A stretch of DNA of 64,000 nucleotides from Paraconiothyrium sp. Pb-2020 (taxonomy: Eukaryota; Ascomycota; Dothideomycetes; Pleosporales; Didymosphaeriaceae), in the NCBI GenBank assembly GCA_022419385.1, contig JAJUBI010000001.1:372001-436000 (forward strand). Reading direction: 5' to 3'. Position 1 is the first letter of the stretch. Every line of letters starts with the position of its first letter. Shown here in pieces: positions 55,811-64,000 of the stretch. The translations under genes and the position numbers were made by a program. The notes below the pieces were generated by a model. It saw only the letters and a list, made by a program, of their open reading frames with translations, was not told the DNA's origin and did not search any database.

Positions 55811-56264
55811 CTAGTCCTTCATTTCATCGTCGGGGTCGTTAAAGTCCTCGTCGTCGTCCTCATCCTCATCTTCACCAAGCTCCTGAGCGGCCTTGGCGAA
55901 GTCGATGTTCTTTCCACGCGTGCGGCTTCCGACGATGTTGGTAGGGTCAATCTCCGCTAGGGTGTCCTCGTCCTCGGGCTCTGTTCAAGTGTTAGTAGAC
56001 GTTAACAAAAACACAAGGCGCGAATGCGCGCAAACGAGATAGGGAACTGTACCCTCAACAGCCTGCGAGTACCAAGTTAGCATTTTGCGCCTGCAACCAA
56101 CACGCAGCCTGGGCACATACCTCAGCCTCATTGCCGGACTCATCGCTGGAGTCGTCGTCTGCGGACTCCTCCATAGCGTCAGGCGCCTTGCCCTTGCCCT
56201 TGTCGGCGACCTGAGCGGGGTTCTCGACGCCCTCCATCTGGTGGTCCTCGGATTGAGCAGCCAT
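55811..56264 (-). CDS. CHZ1: histone H2A.Z-specific chaperone Chz1
   Basis: Exons 56264-56121, 56062-56053 and 55980-55811, 107 aa. Chz1 is a nuclear chaperone that delivers H2A.Z-H2B dimers to the SWR1 complex. The CHZ motif is clear: LAEIDPTNIVGSRTRGKNID followed by FAKAAQELG, flanked by acidic blocks (ADDDSSDESGNEAE upstream, EDEDEDDDEDFNDPDDE downstream) as in yeast Chz1. The N-terminus is a highly charged disordered tail (KGKGKAPDAMEESAD). The middle exon is a 10-nt micro-exon (GCTGTTGAGG) between introns of 58 and 72 nt. Reading without it would break the frame between the acidic tail and the CHZ motif. It is divergent from PUP2. Confidence 0.93.
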
Positions 56265-57453
56265 CGCGATTGTGGTTTGTCTGGATGATGTGTTTAAGAA
56301 AGCTGAATTGATGGTGTTGCGCGGTATTGGATGCGACAGCGAGGAGGGTGGATTGTTTGTGTGCGGTGACGGGAAGGTCAGACTGTCGCAGCAATTGATG
56401 TACAGATTCACCTAGTGCCTAGAACGGCTTAGACCTGCATGTCGCTAGAGCAACCGCGCCTGCGACCAGAGACTTACTCGCCTTCAAGCGCATTGAGGCT
56501 CCAGATCTCGGCGCGTAAGGTCTGAAATAGGCGCTTTGTCTTTAAGTTCTAACTCTGGTGGCTTGGGCGCGCGCTGTGGAAGATCTAATATGATGGTCAT
56601 TGGATGGCACCGGCGTTTGTGCGTAGCCACGCTTTGAGGACCAGGCTGCTCTACAATGCGGCAAGTATGGCAATGAAATGAACATCTCTGGATCCATGCT
56701 TCTTGCTGAATCTCAGATGTTTAGGTATGGGTTCTGCCCCTATGTTGGGGATGAGAAGTGCCAAACGCGCATTGGCAACTGCATAGAACTCGGATCAGGC
56801 CAACAGGTTCAAATACAAGGTAGCTATACGATAGATGCGGCTCTTGCGATTCTTACACCAGGTCATAGCAACCAAAGTGGACGTTTTCACGAGGTGCTGT
56901 ATCCTGAATCCGAGTAACAAGGAATCTTGACCGCATGCTACTGAAGTTGCCCTTGTGCATTACATGAAGACTTTTTTTTTTTAGAAGTTGCAAGCCTCAT
57001 TCTCGGTTCGCTGGCGGTGAGTTGAATCATCATCTGTTCTGATGCAACAAGAGGCCATGGGATTGGCACGCGCGAACAGGATGCGCGTTCACGTGGTCAA
57101 GAAAACGGGAGCATTCTACCCTAATACAACCACGGTGATAAGAATTAAGGAGACGGCTGAGTACGAGAAACTCTTCACTTCAATCCGTCGTCCCTGTGTA
57201 TGTGATGCAACGCTCCCCCGTCGTTCTTGCACTTTCGGGGTCACAGCTTGGCACCGCACAGACCATCTTCAAGGCAGCTCCTGCCGCGTCGTAGCTGCGC
57301 TCTCGGCCATCAAGCTCACCAAACCCACATCACGATAGTTGCGCCCTTCTGGTTAGAGGTACACTTCTTCCAAGCTCCTACCTTGCCTTCAAAGCAAGTC
57401 TTTCAGCTCTACCTCTTCGACCGCCCCACGAGTTCTTCATACACACCTTCAAC
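56265..57453. promoter_or_regulatory. divergent region between CHZ1 and PUP2
   Basis: 1.19 kb between the two starts. An ORF at 56678-56917 plus has no motif. A TCTACCTCTTCG-type pyrimidine leader just before the PUP2 ATG is typical of fungal housekeeping 5' UTRs. No operator is identified. Confidence 0.45.
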
Positions 57454-58489
57454 ATGGTAAGCTTGATGGAAACACCTTCTGGAGCTCCGCATGCTGATTT
57501 GAGCAGTTCATAGCACGAAGCGAGTATGGTACGTGTCATTGACAAACTCCCCTTCTAGCACATGCTGATAATCAATCTCTAGATCGTGGTATCAAGTCCG
57601 TAGCCCCGCAATGTCCCTCTTCGAAATCGCAAGCTCACCACAAAACAGCACCTTCTCGCCCGAAGGCCGTCTCTTCCAAGTCGAATACTCTTTAGAAGCC
57701 ATCAAGCTCGGTTCAACAGCGATAGGTGTAGGTCCACCCCCGAATGGCGCCCGCCACCTTCAACACCGCGCGATACATATATCCCCGCAACATCAGCTTA
57801 TTCATGATATAGGTGGCAACCGGTGAAGGTGTGATCCTTGGTGTAGAGAAGCGCGTAACCTCGACCCTCCTTGAGACCTCGTCCGTCGAGAAGATTGTAG
57901 AGATCGACCGTCACATTGGCTGCGCTATGTCCGGCCTGCAGGCCGACGCCCGGAGCATGATCGAGCACGCACGAGTCGAGAGCCAGAACCACGCTTTCAA
58001 TTATGCCGAACCATTGAGGGTGGAGAGCTGCACGCAAGCGATATGCGATCTGGCGTTGAGGTTCGGTGAGGGCGCAGATGGCGAGGAGAGCATTATGAGT
58101 CGGCCGTTCGGTGTAGCGCTGTTGATCGCAGGATACGACGAGGACGGACCCAGCCTGTACGTTTCAGAGGAGTACGACAGGGTGCGGGAGTAGTGAGCTG
58201 ACCAGGGAGCAGATACCACGCTGAGCCTTCCGGTACCTTTTACCGCTACGACGCGAAAGCCATCGGCTCCGGTTCTGAGGGTGCACAAGCCGAGCTGCAG
58301 AACGAGTTCCACAAGTCGCTTACCCTTCCCGAAGCAGAGGTTCTAGTGCTCAAGACGCTGAAGCAGGTTATGGAGGAGAAGCTGGACAGCAAGAACGTGC
58401 AGTTGGCGAGCGTGACGAAGGAGAAGGGATTCAGGATCTACACGGATACAGAGATGGAGGAGGTCGTCGGAAGACTGCCTACGAACTAA
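57454..58489 (+). CDS. PUP2: 20S proteasome subunit alpha5
   Basis: Exons 57454-57456, 57507-57528, 57583-57595, 57649-57727, 57813-58156 and 58213-58489, 245 aa. It is an outer-ring alpha subunit of the 20S core. The spliced N-terminus reads MFIARSEYDRGINTFSPEGR, the alpha-subunit signature, continuing LFQVEYSLEAIKLGSTAIG. Then come VATGEGVILGVEKRVTS, EKIVEIDRHIGCAMSGLQAD, SRPFGVALLIAGYDEDGP, YHAEPSGTFYRYDAKAIGSG and EAEVLVLKTLKQVMEEKL, matching the alpha5 (Pup2) type. The initiator ATG sits alone in its coding exon, followed by exons of 22 and 13 nt. Introns are 50, 54, 53, 85 and 56 nt. Simple ORF calling would lose the first 30 residues or so. Confidence 0.95.
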
Positions 58490-59358
58490 AGGGCATAACT
58501 CTTCTCGCCCAGACAAAGGCTAGGATAATGCTGTAGACGACGGAATGTGGGAGATCTTCGAAGCGGCTTCATCCACATAACGAATGAATAGACACATGCC
58601 TCAACGTCACACGAACGAAAATTACCACGACCGTGACGGCTCTGCTGTGCACATTGTGGTTCTTCTAAACCCATATCCGCGACAATTGATGCTCACTTTC
58701 CTGACTCTAGTCAAATACTTCCCATCGCTAGCAAATCCTCGACTAGACTGACTTACATTCTCATCGTGGAAAATGAATGGACTTTGGCGACGACCTGAGG
58801 ACCAGTGCATGTTGCAATATATCTCCCGTTGGAAGTCTTTTTACTACCATTTATGCAGAGTCTCAATCAACAAGTTATAGAAGCCTGCGTAGTGTCTCCA
58901 AAAAATCGTTTCCTACAATACACTTGATCTAGCCATAGCTGGGCAACATCAAAAAGAGCACTCGGTACTTGCATGTAAATCTGACCTCTGCTTGCAATAT
59001 CCATTAGCCATTCCATATAAACTACAATAACTACTCATGACTTCATTTGTTCCACCATCCTCTGGGCCTTGCTCAAAAGTTGTCAGTACGTTCTCCCGAC
59101 CTCCTATTGGTCTAAACCTCCGCCAAGCACTCTCACTTCTTCCTCAACCCCAAGCTTCCGTCCACGCCAACAAACGTCACCCCGAAACACCCGCCCACAC
59201 CACACGCCGACACGATGCAGCTCAAATCAGTTGAGCCCGGTAGCATGGGCCGTACGCCCGCTGCTTTTGTACGTCGTCCGCTGCGCTCGCGCGTCCGCAA
59301 TGGCTCGTCATAGACGACGGAAAGCTAGGAGATTAGATGGCTAATAGGGAGTTAGAGC
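58490..59358. other. intergenic between PUP2 and QCR10
   Basis: 870 bp with no gene supported. The right half is CA/CT-rich, as expected of a promoter and leader for QCR10. A 59219 ATG ORF (MQLKSVEPGS...) could form an upstream exon of QCR10, but its splice phase does not fit. Confidence 0.45.
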
Positions 59359-59871
59359 ATGCGCAGCCCATACAAGGCGTACAGGAGTCCGTTCGGTCCT
59401 CAGTAGGTGGAAACTTTCTTTTGCAGATCCGGGGCAGCGTTAGGATGAAGGAGACGGAAGAGGAGGAGGGCTAGATGGCAGCGGCGCGACAACGCTCGTC
59501 TACCTCGCCTCTCAGCTGCGGATATCAATTAGCTTCGTCAGGATGTTTGCTAACGAGTGTATAGGTACAAGACTGCGGCCAACTTCCACGGCATCACGGC
59601 TAGACATCTCGTGAAGTAGTACGTCCACACCCGCTTGCACCCATCCCGCTGCAACCACCGCCACCAGTCCCCGCAACTCGCATACAGTATCGCATCAATG
59701 CTAACCCTCCACAGCGGCGGTCTCGCAGCAGGCTTCGGCGGCGTCGCCGGCTTCTTCGCGCTCTTCTTCTTCGCCGAGGTCCCGCGCGTGCGCAACGACA
59801 TCATGCAGAAGATCCCCATCCTGGGCGACTACTTCATCGTTGAGATCCCACCGGAGGACAACCCGTTTTAG
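59359..59871 (+). CDS. QCR10: ubiquinol-cytochrome c reductase subunit 10 (complex III)
   Basis: Exons 59359-59402, 59565-59618 and 59715-59871, 84 aa. It is a small single-span subunit of the mitochondrial cytochrome bc1 complex. The spliced N-terminus MRSPYKAYRSPFGPQ then YKTAANFHGITARHLVKYGG matches the family's SPYGPxY opening. The transmembrane helix is GLAAGFGGVAGFFALFFF, then AEVPRVRNDIMQKIPILGDY and the terminal IPPEDNPF, which is nearly invariant in fungal Qcr10. An in-frame TAG lies two codons before the ATG. Intron 1 (162 nt) ends after a GCTAAC branch site; intron 2 is 96 nt with a GCTAAC branch. Confidence 0.93.
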
Positions 59872-60260
59872 ACGCGCAGAATTTCGGGAGTGGGGGGAGT
59901 GTGTATCATAGCGTGGCATGGTGGAAAGGAAAGCGACATGCTGTATACTAGACCGTGAGACGCGGAATAGACGATCTTCTATGTTCACCAGGCTGTCTTC
60001 TGGCTGCATGGCGCTTGTCATATCCTTTCTCATATTAACTACAAATTAGGTCACCGTCTCTATTCGCACCGCCCATGCCATCTATCTCCAACACATCAAT
60101 CCCACCTGAAACTAACGCCTACGATGCATCACACCTTAATCAGATACAGCCCAAACCCAAAACGCCTCGCCATGCCAGTGCCTTCAAAACGCCTCGCTCG
60201 TCTCCGCACAGGTAAACCTCGAACCCAGACAATCAACCCTACCACATCTTTGGATAAAGG
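59872..60260. other. convergent 3' flanks of QCR10 and the MFS gene
   Basis: 390 bp with no gene. Short ORFs only. Confidence 0.5.
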
Positions 60261-62232
60261 TTAAACCACATTCTCCCCCTCCTTCCTAACCCTCTTCCTC
60301 TCATCCACCGCATCGCGCCAGCCACGTCCGTACTCGGCCGTCGCATACGTGAGCGCCGCAGCAGCCACCAGAAACCCCGCAGAAATAGTCGAGAACCACC
60401 CAACGCCGATTTTGCGCACGGCAGGCAGACACGCCGCGGAGCCCGCGGCAGCGAAGAGGTAGCGGAAAGCGTAGTTCCCAGCTATACATTCCGTCAGCCC
60501 ACGCATTCATCGCTCGCAAAGGAGGGAAGCAAAACAGGAGGAAACGTGACAGAGAACACGTAAAGGAGAAAGCGCCCCGGGAAAAGCTAAACGAGAGGTG
60601 TGCAAACGTACCAACGACCTCCGCACTCCTGCTCTGCATCACATCCAAGCAATACGTGTTCAAGCTCGGGAAGCAAAAAAGCTGCGCCACGCCCTGCAGG
60701 AACATCATGACGACGGGCAGCGCGACGCCGCCTACGCGCTTTTCCACGCTCCAGCCGTACACCAGCATGCACGCGGGGATCACGATGCCGATGAAGGGCA
60801 GACAGCTGCGGAGGCGGTCCTCGGCGACGCGCGAGCCGCGGATGTGGATGTACTTTTTTACGGTGCGGTCTGCCCAGCGGCCGCCGACGAGCGTGCCGAC
60901 GAGGTAGCCGGCGCCGGGGGCGATGTAGAAGAGGCCGGATTGCAGGGGCGAGGTTAGGGCGAAGCGGGGGTTGAGGACGTAGCGGATGGGCGTGAGGAGG
61001 GAGTACATGTTCCAGACTAGGGAGCTTGCGGCGACGGCCTGGGGAGGTTAGCTCTGCTTCACGTTTGGTTGAGGGTAGGATGAATCGCTAGGGTCTTACG
61101 TACCACGGTGAGGAGGTTTGGGTAGCGGTAGAGGCGGATGATGCGGAGGGGGTTCAACCATTGCCAGAGGGTGTGCATCCTCTCAGCTTTTGGAAGGTCT
61201 TTTAGCTCGTCTGCGCGCCGGTAGTGAATCGTCTCGGGCTGGAAGAAGATGACGAAGATGGTGGCTGCTCCTGCGAGTGCGGTCTGCAGCCAGAAGATGT
61301 CGCGCCAGGAGCGGAAGGTGACGATGATACCACCGATGAAAGGGCCTGGGGAGTTTAGTATGAAGGTATGGAGTAGTGTAAGAGGTGCTGACCTAGTGCT
61401 GGGCCGATCAAAGTACCTGATAGGAACCTGTATCATGTTAGTCGAAGTTTTGAGAATTTCCAGGAGACAGGTTGCCATCGTGTTCTGGCGTAGTGAGAGT
61501 GTATGGCTTGCTTACCATCCTAACGCAGTGCCCCGTTCAGTAGGCTTATATATGTCGCCAATAACACTGGACCCTATAATCAAGAAAGCCGTCCCTTGAA
61601 AAGCAGTGATGATCCTAAATATGAAGAACGCCGCCAAATTTGGCGCCAGCGCAGTCCCGATGCTCGCAGCAGTAAATAACGTAGCACTGATAATTGAAAC
61701 CTATAGCTTTCTCGTCAGTCGTCAACATCTCAGAGACATCACCGAGGCCAGCGTGGTCTTGGTCATTGCTTTCATTGTGGTTATTGCGTACCCATCTTCT
61801 CCCGTATATCGTGCCGATCGGCCCATAGAAACAAGGGCTAACACCCATGAACAACATATACATTGCGTTGGACAAATTGATGATTGAGCCATCGCAGTCG
61901 AATGTAGCTGCAACCTCAGGTATAGCGGAAAGTACAGTGGTCGAAGAGATAGGTGCTAAGAAGCTACAGAACGAGAGGACAGCGGTGATGATGAGCTTCC
62001 GGCGTTCGGTGAAGCGATTGTAGACTTCATCGTTGTCGCCAGTGGCAACGTAGGACACATGCGCCATCTCATGGTTACTGAAGCTGGACACGGTGTGTTG
62101 TAGTTGAAGCCGGTGGTTCTCGTCACGTTCCGATGGAACTATGGAGGCGTATTGCTTCTCAGCATCGTTCATCTCTGGTGACTGTCCACTTTGCGCTGGT
62201 GCTGTGGACGAGGAAGCAGTTGCGGGGGCCAT
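60261..62232 (-). CDS. MFS multidrug-type transporter (DHA1-like)
   Basis: Exons 62232-61792, 61700-61516, 61427-61393, 61345-61104, 61038-60612 and 60481-60261, phase-consistent, 516 aa. After a hydrophilic N-terminus (about 75 residues) come helix 1 (LIITAVLSFCSFLAPISSTT), NLSNAMYMLFMGVSPCFYGP and the loop motif IYGRRW. Motif C-like GTLIGPALGPFIGG spans the 35-nt exon 3. Then RSWRDIFWLQTALAGA, FYIAPGAGYLVGTLVGGRWA and CFPSLNTYCLDVMQSRSAEV. The LNTYCLD...S.AEV region resembles drug:H+ antiporters of the dityrosine/aminotriazole group. It likely exports a small molecule across the plasma membrane; the substrate is unknown. The upstream 950 bp has no gene. Confidence 0.87.
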
Positions 62233-63180
62233 GTTGAGATATCATGGATTCGATCAAGATGAATCTTAAGCGAATGTTCAGAACGAATTGTCCAATGTCG
62301 TGTTCAATGAGATTTGAGCTGTGGACTATCTCCACAAGCAACTTAGACTTGTTATACACGACAAAAGATGGAGAGAAAGTGACTCGAAATATCTGGATCG
62401 GCGAGCTTGAGCGGTATACAACGCACTCCGCATTTTGGCGAGTCACTGTACTGCTCAATTAAAACACTAGCGTACAGATTCCTCCAAAATTTGCAGGTTG
62501 GGAGAAGATTGCCGTCATAGGCGTCCCAATGTGGTCAAAACCTAGCTTTTCCGTGAACATTGCCGGCCGCGCTATCGGGACCAGAAGCCGTCGGAGTGAA
62601 TGCCGGAATAGCGGAACGTCGCCGAAAGCTGCATTTTTCGCCGACAAACCTATTGCAACCGATAACTCCATGTATCTGTTGGCCTGTAGCCAATCTCACA
62701 CAACGATGAGCCACAAGTTGTGGCGCGTAAGATGGTCAACTCTTTCAGATCTACACAGTGTAGATAAGATAAGATATCTTCGATGGTCCCACTCCGAGAT
62801 GAAGCAGCTGCGATTTCGGATACGTGAGCGATCTTCGCTTGACCACCAAGGTGGACAACTTGTAGCGGTCAGCACCTTTCGGTTGGTCGGAAATGCTCCG
62901 GAAAATCTGGCTGCAAGCTATTGCTGTTCCTGATCGATTAGCGTTAACAGAGAAAGCTTTGTTTGCAACATATACAGTATCGTCTAATATTCGATGTGGC
63001 AGCGTGAGCCGCGTATAACTATGTACTCATGTCGAAGAGCCGCACGTGAGGAAACCGTCTTCAGCGGTGTATGCCACCAAACGCCTGTTCTGAGGATCAC
63101 CCCTTCCTGGGATGCCGATGATGAAATTACCGTGGAACGCCTTCAATGCAAGTAGACTTTTATCGCCGCATAGCCTGTCA
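62233..63180. other. intergenic, 950 bp
   Basis: Promoter side of the MFS gene. A 134-aa ORF (62529-62933 plus) shows no motif and reads as chance. CCG/CGG triplets occur around 62562-62626 (GCCGGCCGCGC, GCCGTCGGAG), possible Zn2Cys6 half-sites. Confidence 0.45.
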
Positions 63181-63678
63181 TTATATGCTGAGTCGGTCGA
63201 GGCTCAGCCTATCAACACTCCGATGGCGCTTCACCATGCCGAGCTTGTAGAACTTCTCTTCGCCGGCGGCTGTGCGACCGCCGATATACCACTTCTCTGC
63301 TCCCATGGCTTCGTGAAAGCCCTCTGAGGAGCTGTCCGAACCTCTCCGGCTTCGCGCTGATGCTCCTGGTATCGGGAAAGCCTTGGTCTGAGCGGGAGAG
63401 GTCGAGCGGTGGTACGGAACAGGGTGTTGTCTAGTAGGCTGGAACTGGCCGGTGGCCTGTACCGCAGCAGTCGTGGCACCTGGCGAGGGAGGTCCGGCTT
63501 TGCTACTTATCTGCCGTGACGTGCTCGCAGAGTTCTGGTTTGCATTTTGTGGTGTGGAGGTGTTGTGGGTATATGAGCTCGCAGCCGCCGCCGACTGTGA
63601 ACTTGCGGCCTTTTGTATTGCGGACTGGGCGCGGAACGCCGCCAGAAAGTTGGAGAAGAAGGGACGATTTGACGACAT
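63181..63678 (-). CDS. Ser/Ala-rich hypothetical protein with a conserved-looking C-terminus
   Basis: 165 residues from ATG 63678 (MSSNRPFFSNFLAAFRAQSA). The frame is open further upstream to 63954, but that part is Arg/His-rich and unlike coding. Residues 1-20 can form an amphipathic helix. The middle is Ser/Thr/Pro/Gln-rich and disordered. The end carries a dense, conserved-looking block: RRGSDSSSEGFHEAMGAEKW, YIGGRTAAGEEKFYKLGMVK and a Ser/Arg-rich tail (RHRSVDRLSLDRLS) with likely phosphosites. No family is named. Probably a small regulatory protein. Confidence 0.7.
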   Translation of the reverse strand: MSSNRPFFSNFLAAFRAQSAIQKAASSQSAAAASSYTHNTSTPQNANQNSASTSRQISSKAGPPSPGATTAAVQATGQFQPTRQHPVPYHRSTSPAQTKAFPIPGASARSRRGSDSSSEGFHEAMGAEKWYIGGRTAAGEEKFYKLGMVKRHRSVDRLSLDRLSI

Positions 63679-64000
63679 GGTATCGGGAGGTTTGCGCCTT
63701 GAGCGAGAGCTCTGGCTGTCCGGGTGCATAGACAGGCGCACGGTACGATGCGCAACCTCAGATATAACGGACAAGCGGAAAGCTGTTGCTACCGCGGGCT
63801 GGCCTCTGGCCGTCTTTATCGACTCCTCATGCAGCTGCTCGAAGCGTCCTTCGGCGCTACCGCGTAGCCGAATGTGGTGGTTGCTTGCAACGTGTGGGTG
63901 ACGTAGGGTCAGCGCAGGGCTCGACACGGGATGGAAGCGCGCGTGGAGGGGCAACGGTGAATCGTGTGGTAGCAGCGGGCGAGGATGGATGGCGGGGTAG
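63679..64000. other. right edge of window, nothing resolved
   Basis: Upstream of the Ser-rich gene. A minus-strand frame is open to 63954, but nothing supports coding there. Confidence 0.4.

Noticed and set aside
62529..62933. 134-aa plus ORF upstream of the MFS gene
   Set aside because: No motif; Ser/Arg-rich chance composition; lies in the expected promoter region.
1..64000. tRNA, 5S rRNA and CRISPR arrays
   Set aside because: Scanning by eye for B-box (GGTTCRANNCC) with A-box partners, fungal 5S motifs and regularly spaced identical repeats gave no consistent candidate; tRNAscan-SE would settle the tRNA question.

Overview
The window is nuclear DNA of a filamentous ascomycete, most likely a Dothideomycete. 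It has dense short introns (mostly 45-60 nt, GT...AG with CTAAC/CTGAC-like branch sites), fungal NACHT and HET proteins, Zn2Cys6 and C2H2 regulators, and fungal housekeeping genes. Lineage is inferred from protein style, not from a search. Exon structures were worked out by hand from reading frame, splice consensus and family motifs.

Left part (1-32.6 kb) is accessory-rich. It opens with a NACHT (NLR-type) gene cut by the left edge, then a decayed fragment of a second NLR, a HET-domain gene interrupted by an in-frame TGA, a secreted alpha/beta hydrolase, two conserved-looking hypothetical genes (one with an HEXXH zinc-protease motif), a disordered repeat protein, a 4.7 kb stretch without a supportable gene, and a protein kinase. 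A regulator-enzyme group follows: a nine-exon Zn2Cys6 transcription factor, a divergently transcribed phytanoyl-CoA-dioxygenase-like enzyme, and a cytochrome P450. Next come a four-exon C2H2 zinc-finger protein with two C-terminal membrane helices and a monocarboxylate-type MFS transporter.

Middle part (33-42 kb) holds a PLP fold-type II threonine dehydratase/serine racemase-like enzyme, a possible cysteine-rich small ORF, a protein built on four GAEQDR[YW]xxxF repeats, an atypical extended SDR, a small secreted protein, and a second P450 that carries an 8-bp duplication frameshift.

Right part (42.4-60 kb) is conserved housekeeping: CTF4/Mcl1 (replisome), GLT1 (NADH-glutamate synthase, six exons), CHZ1 (H2A.Z chaperone with a 10-nt exon), PUP2 (20S proteasome alpha5, initiator ATG alone on its exon) and QCR10 (complex III subunit). 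The window closes with a six-exon MFS drug-type transporter and a serine-rich hypothetical gene.

No tRNA, rRNA, CRISPR array or intact transposon was recognised. The most notable points are the NLR/HET cluster with visible gene decay, the TF-dioxygenase-P450 group, the GAEQDR repeat protein, and several genes whose 5' ends rest on coding exons of 3-29 nt, which automatic annotation would probably miss.
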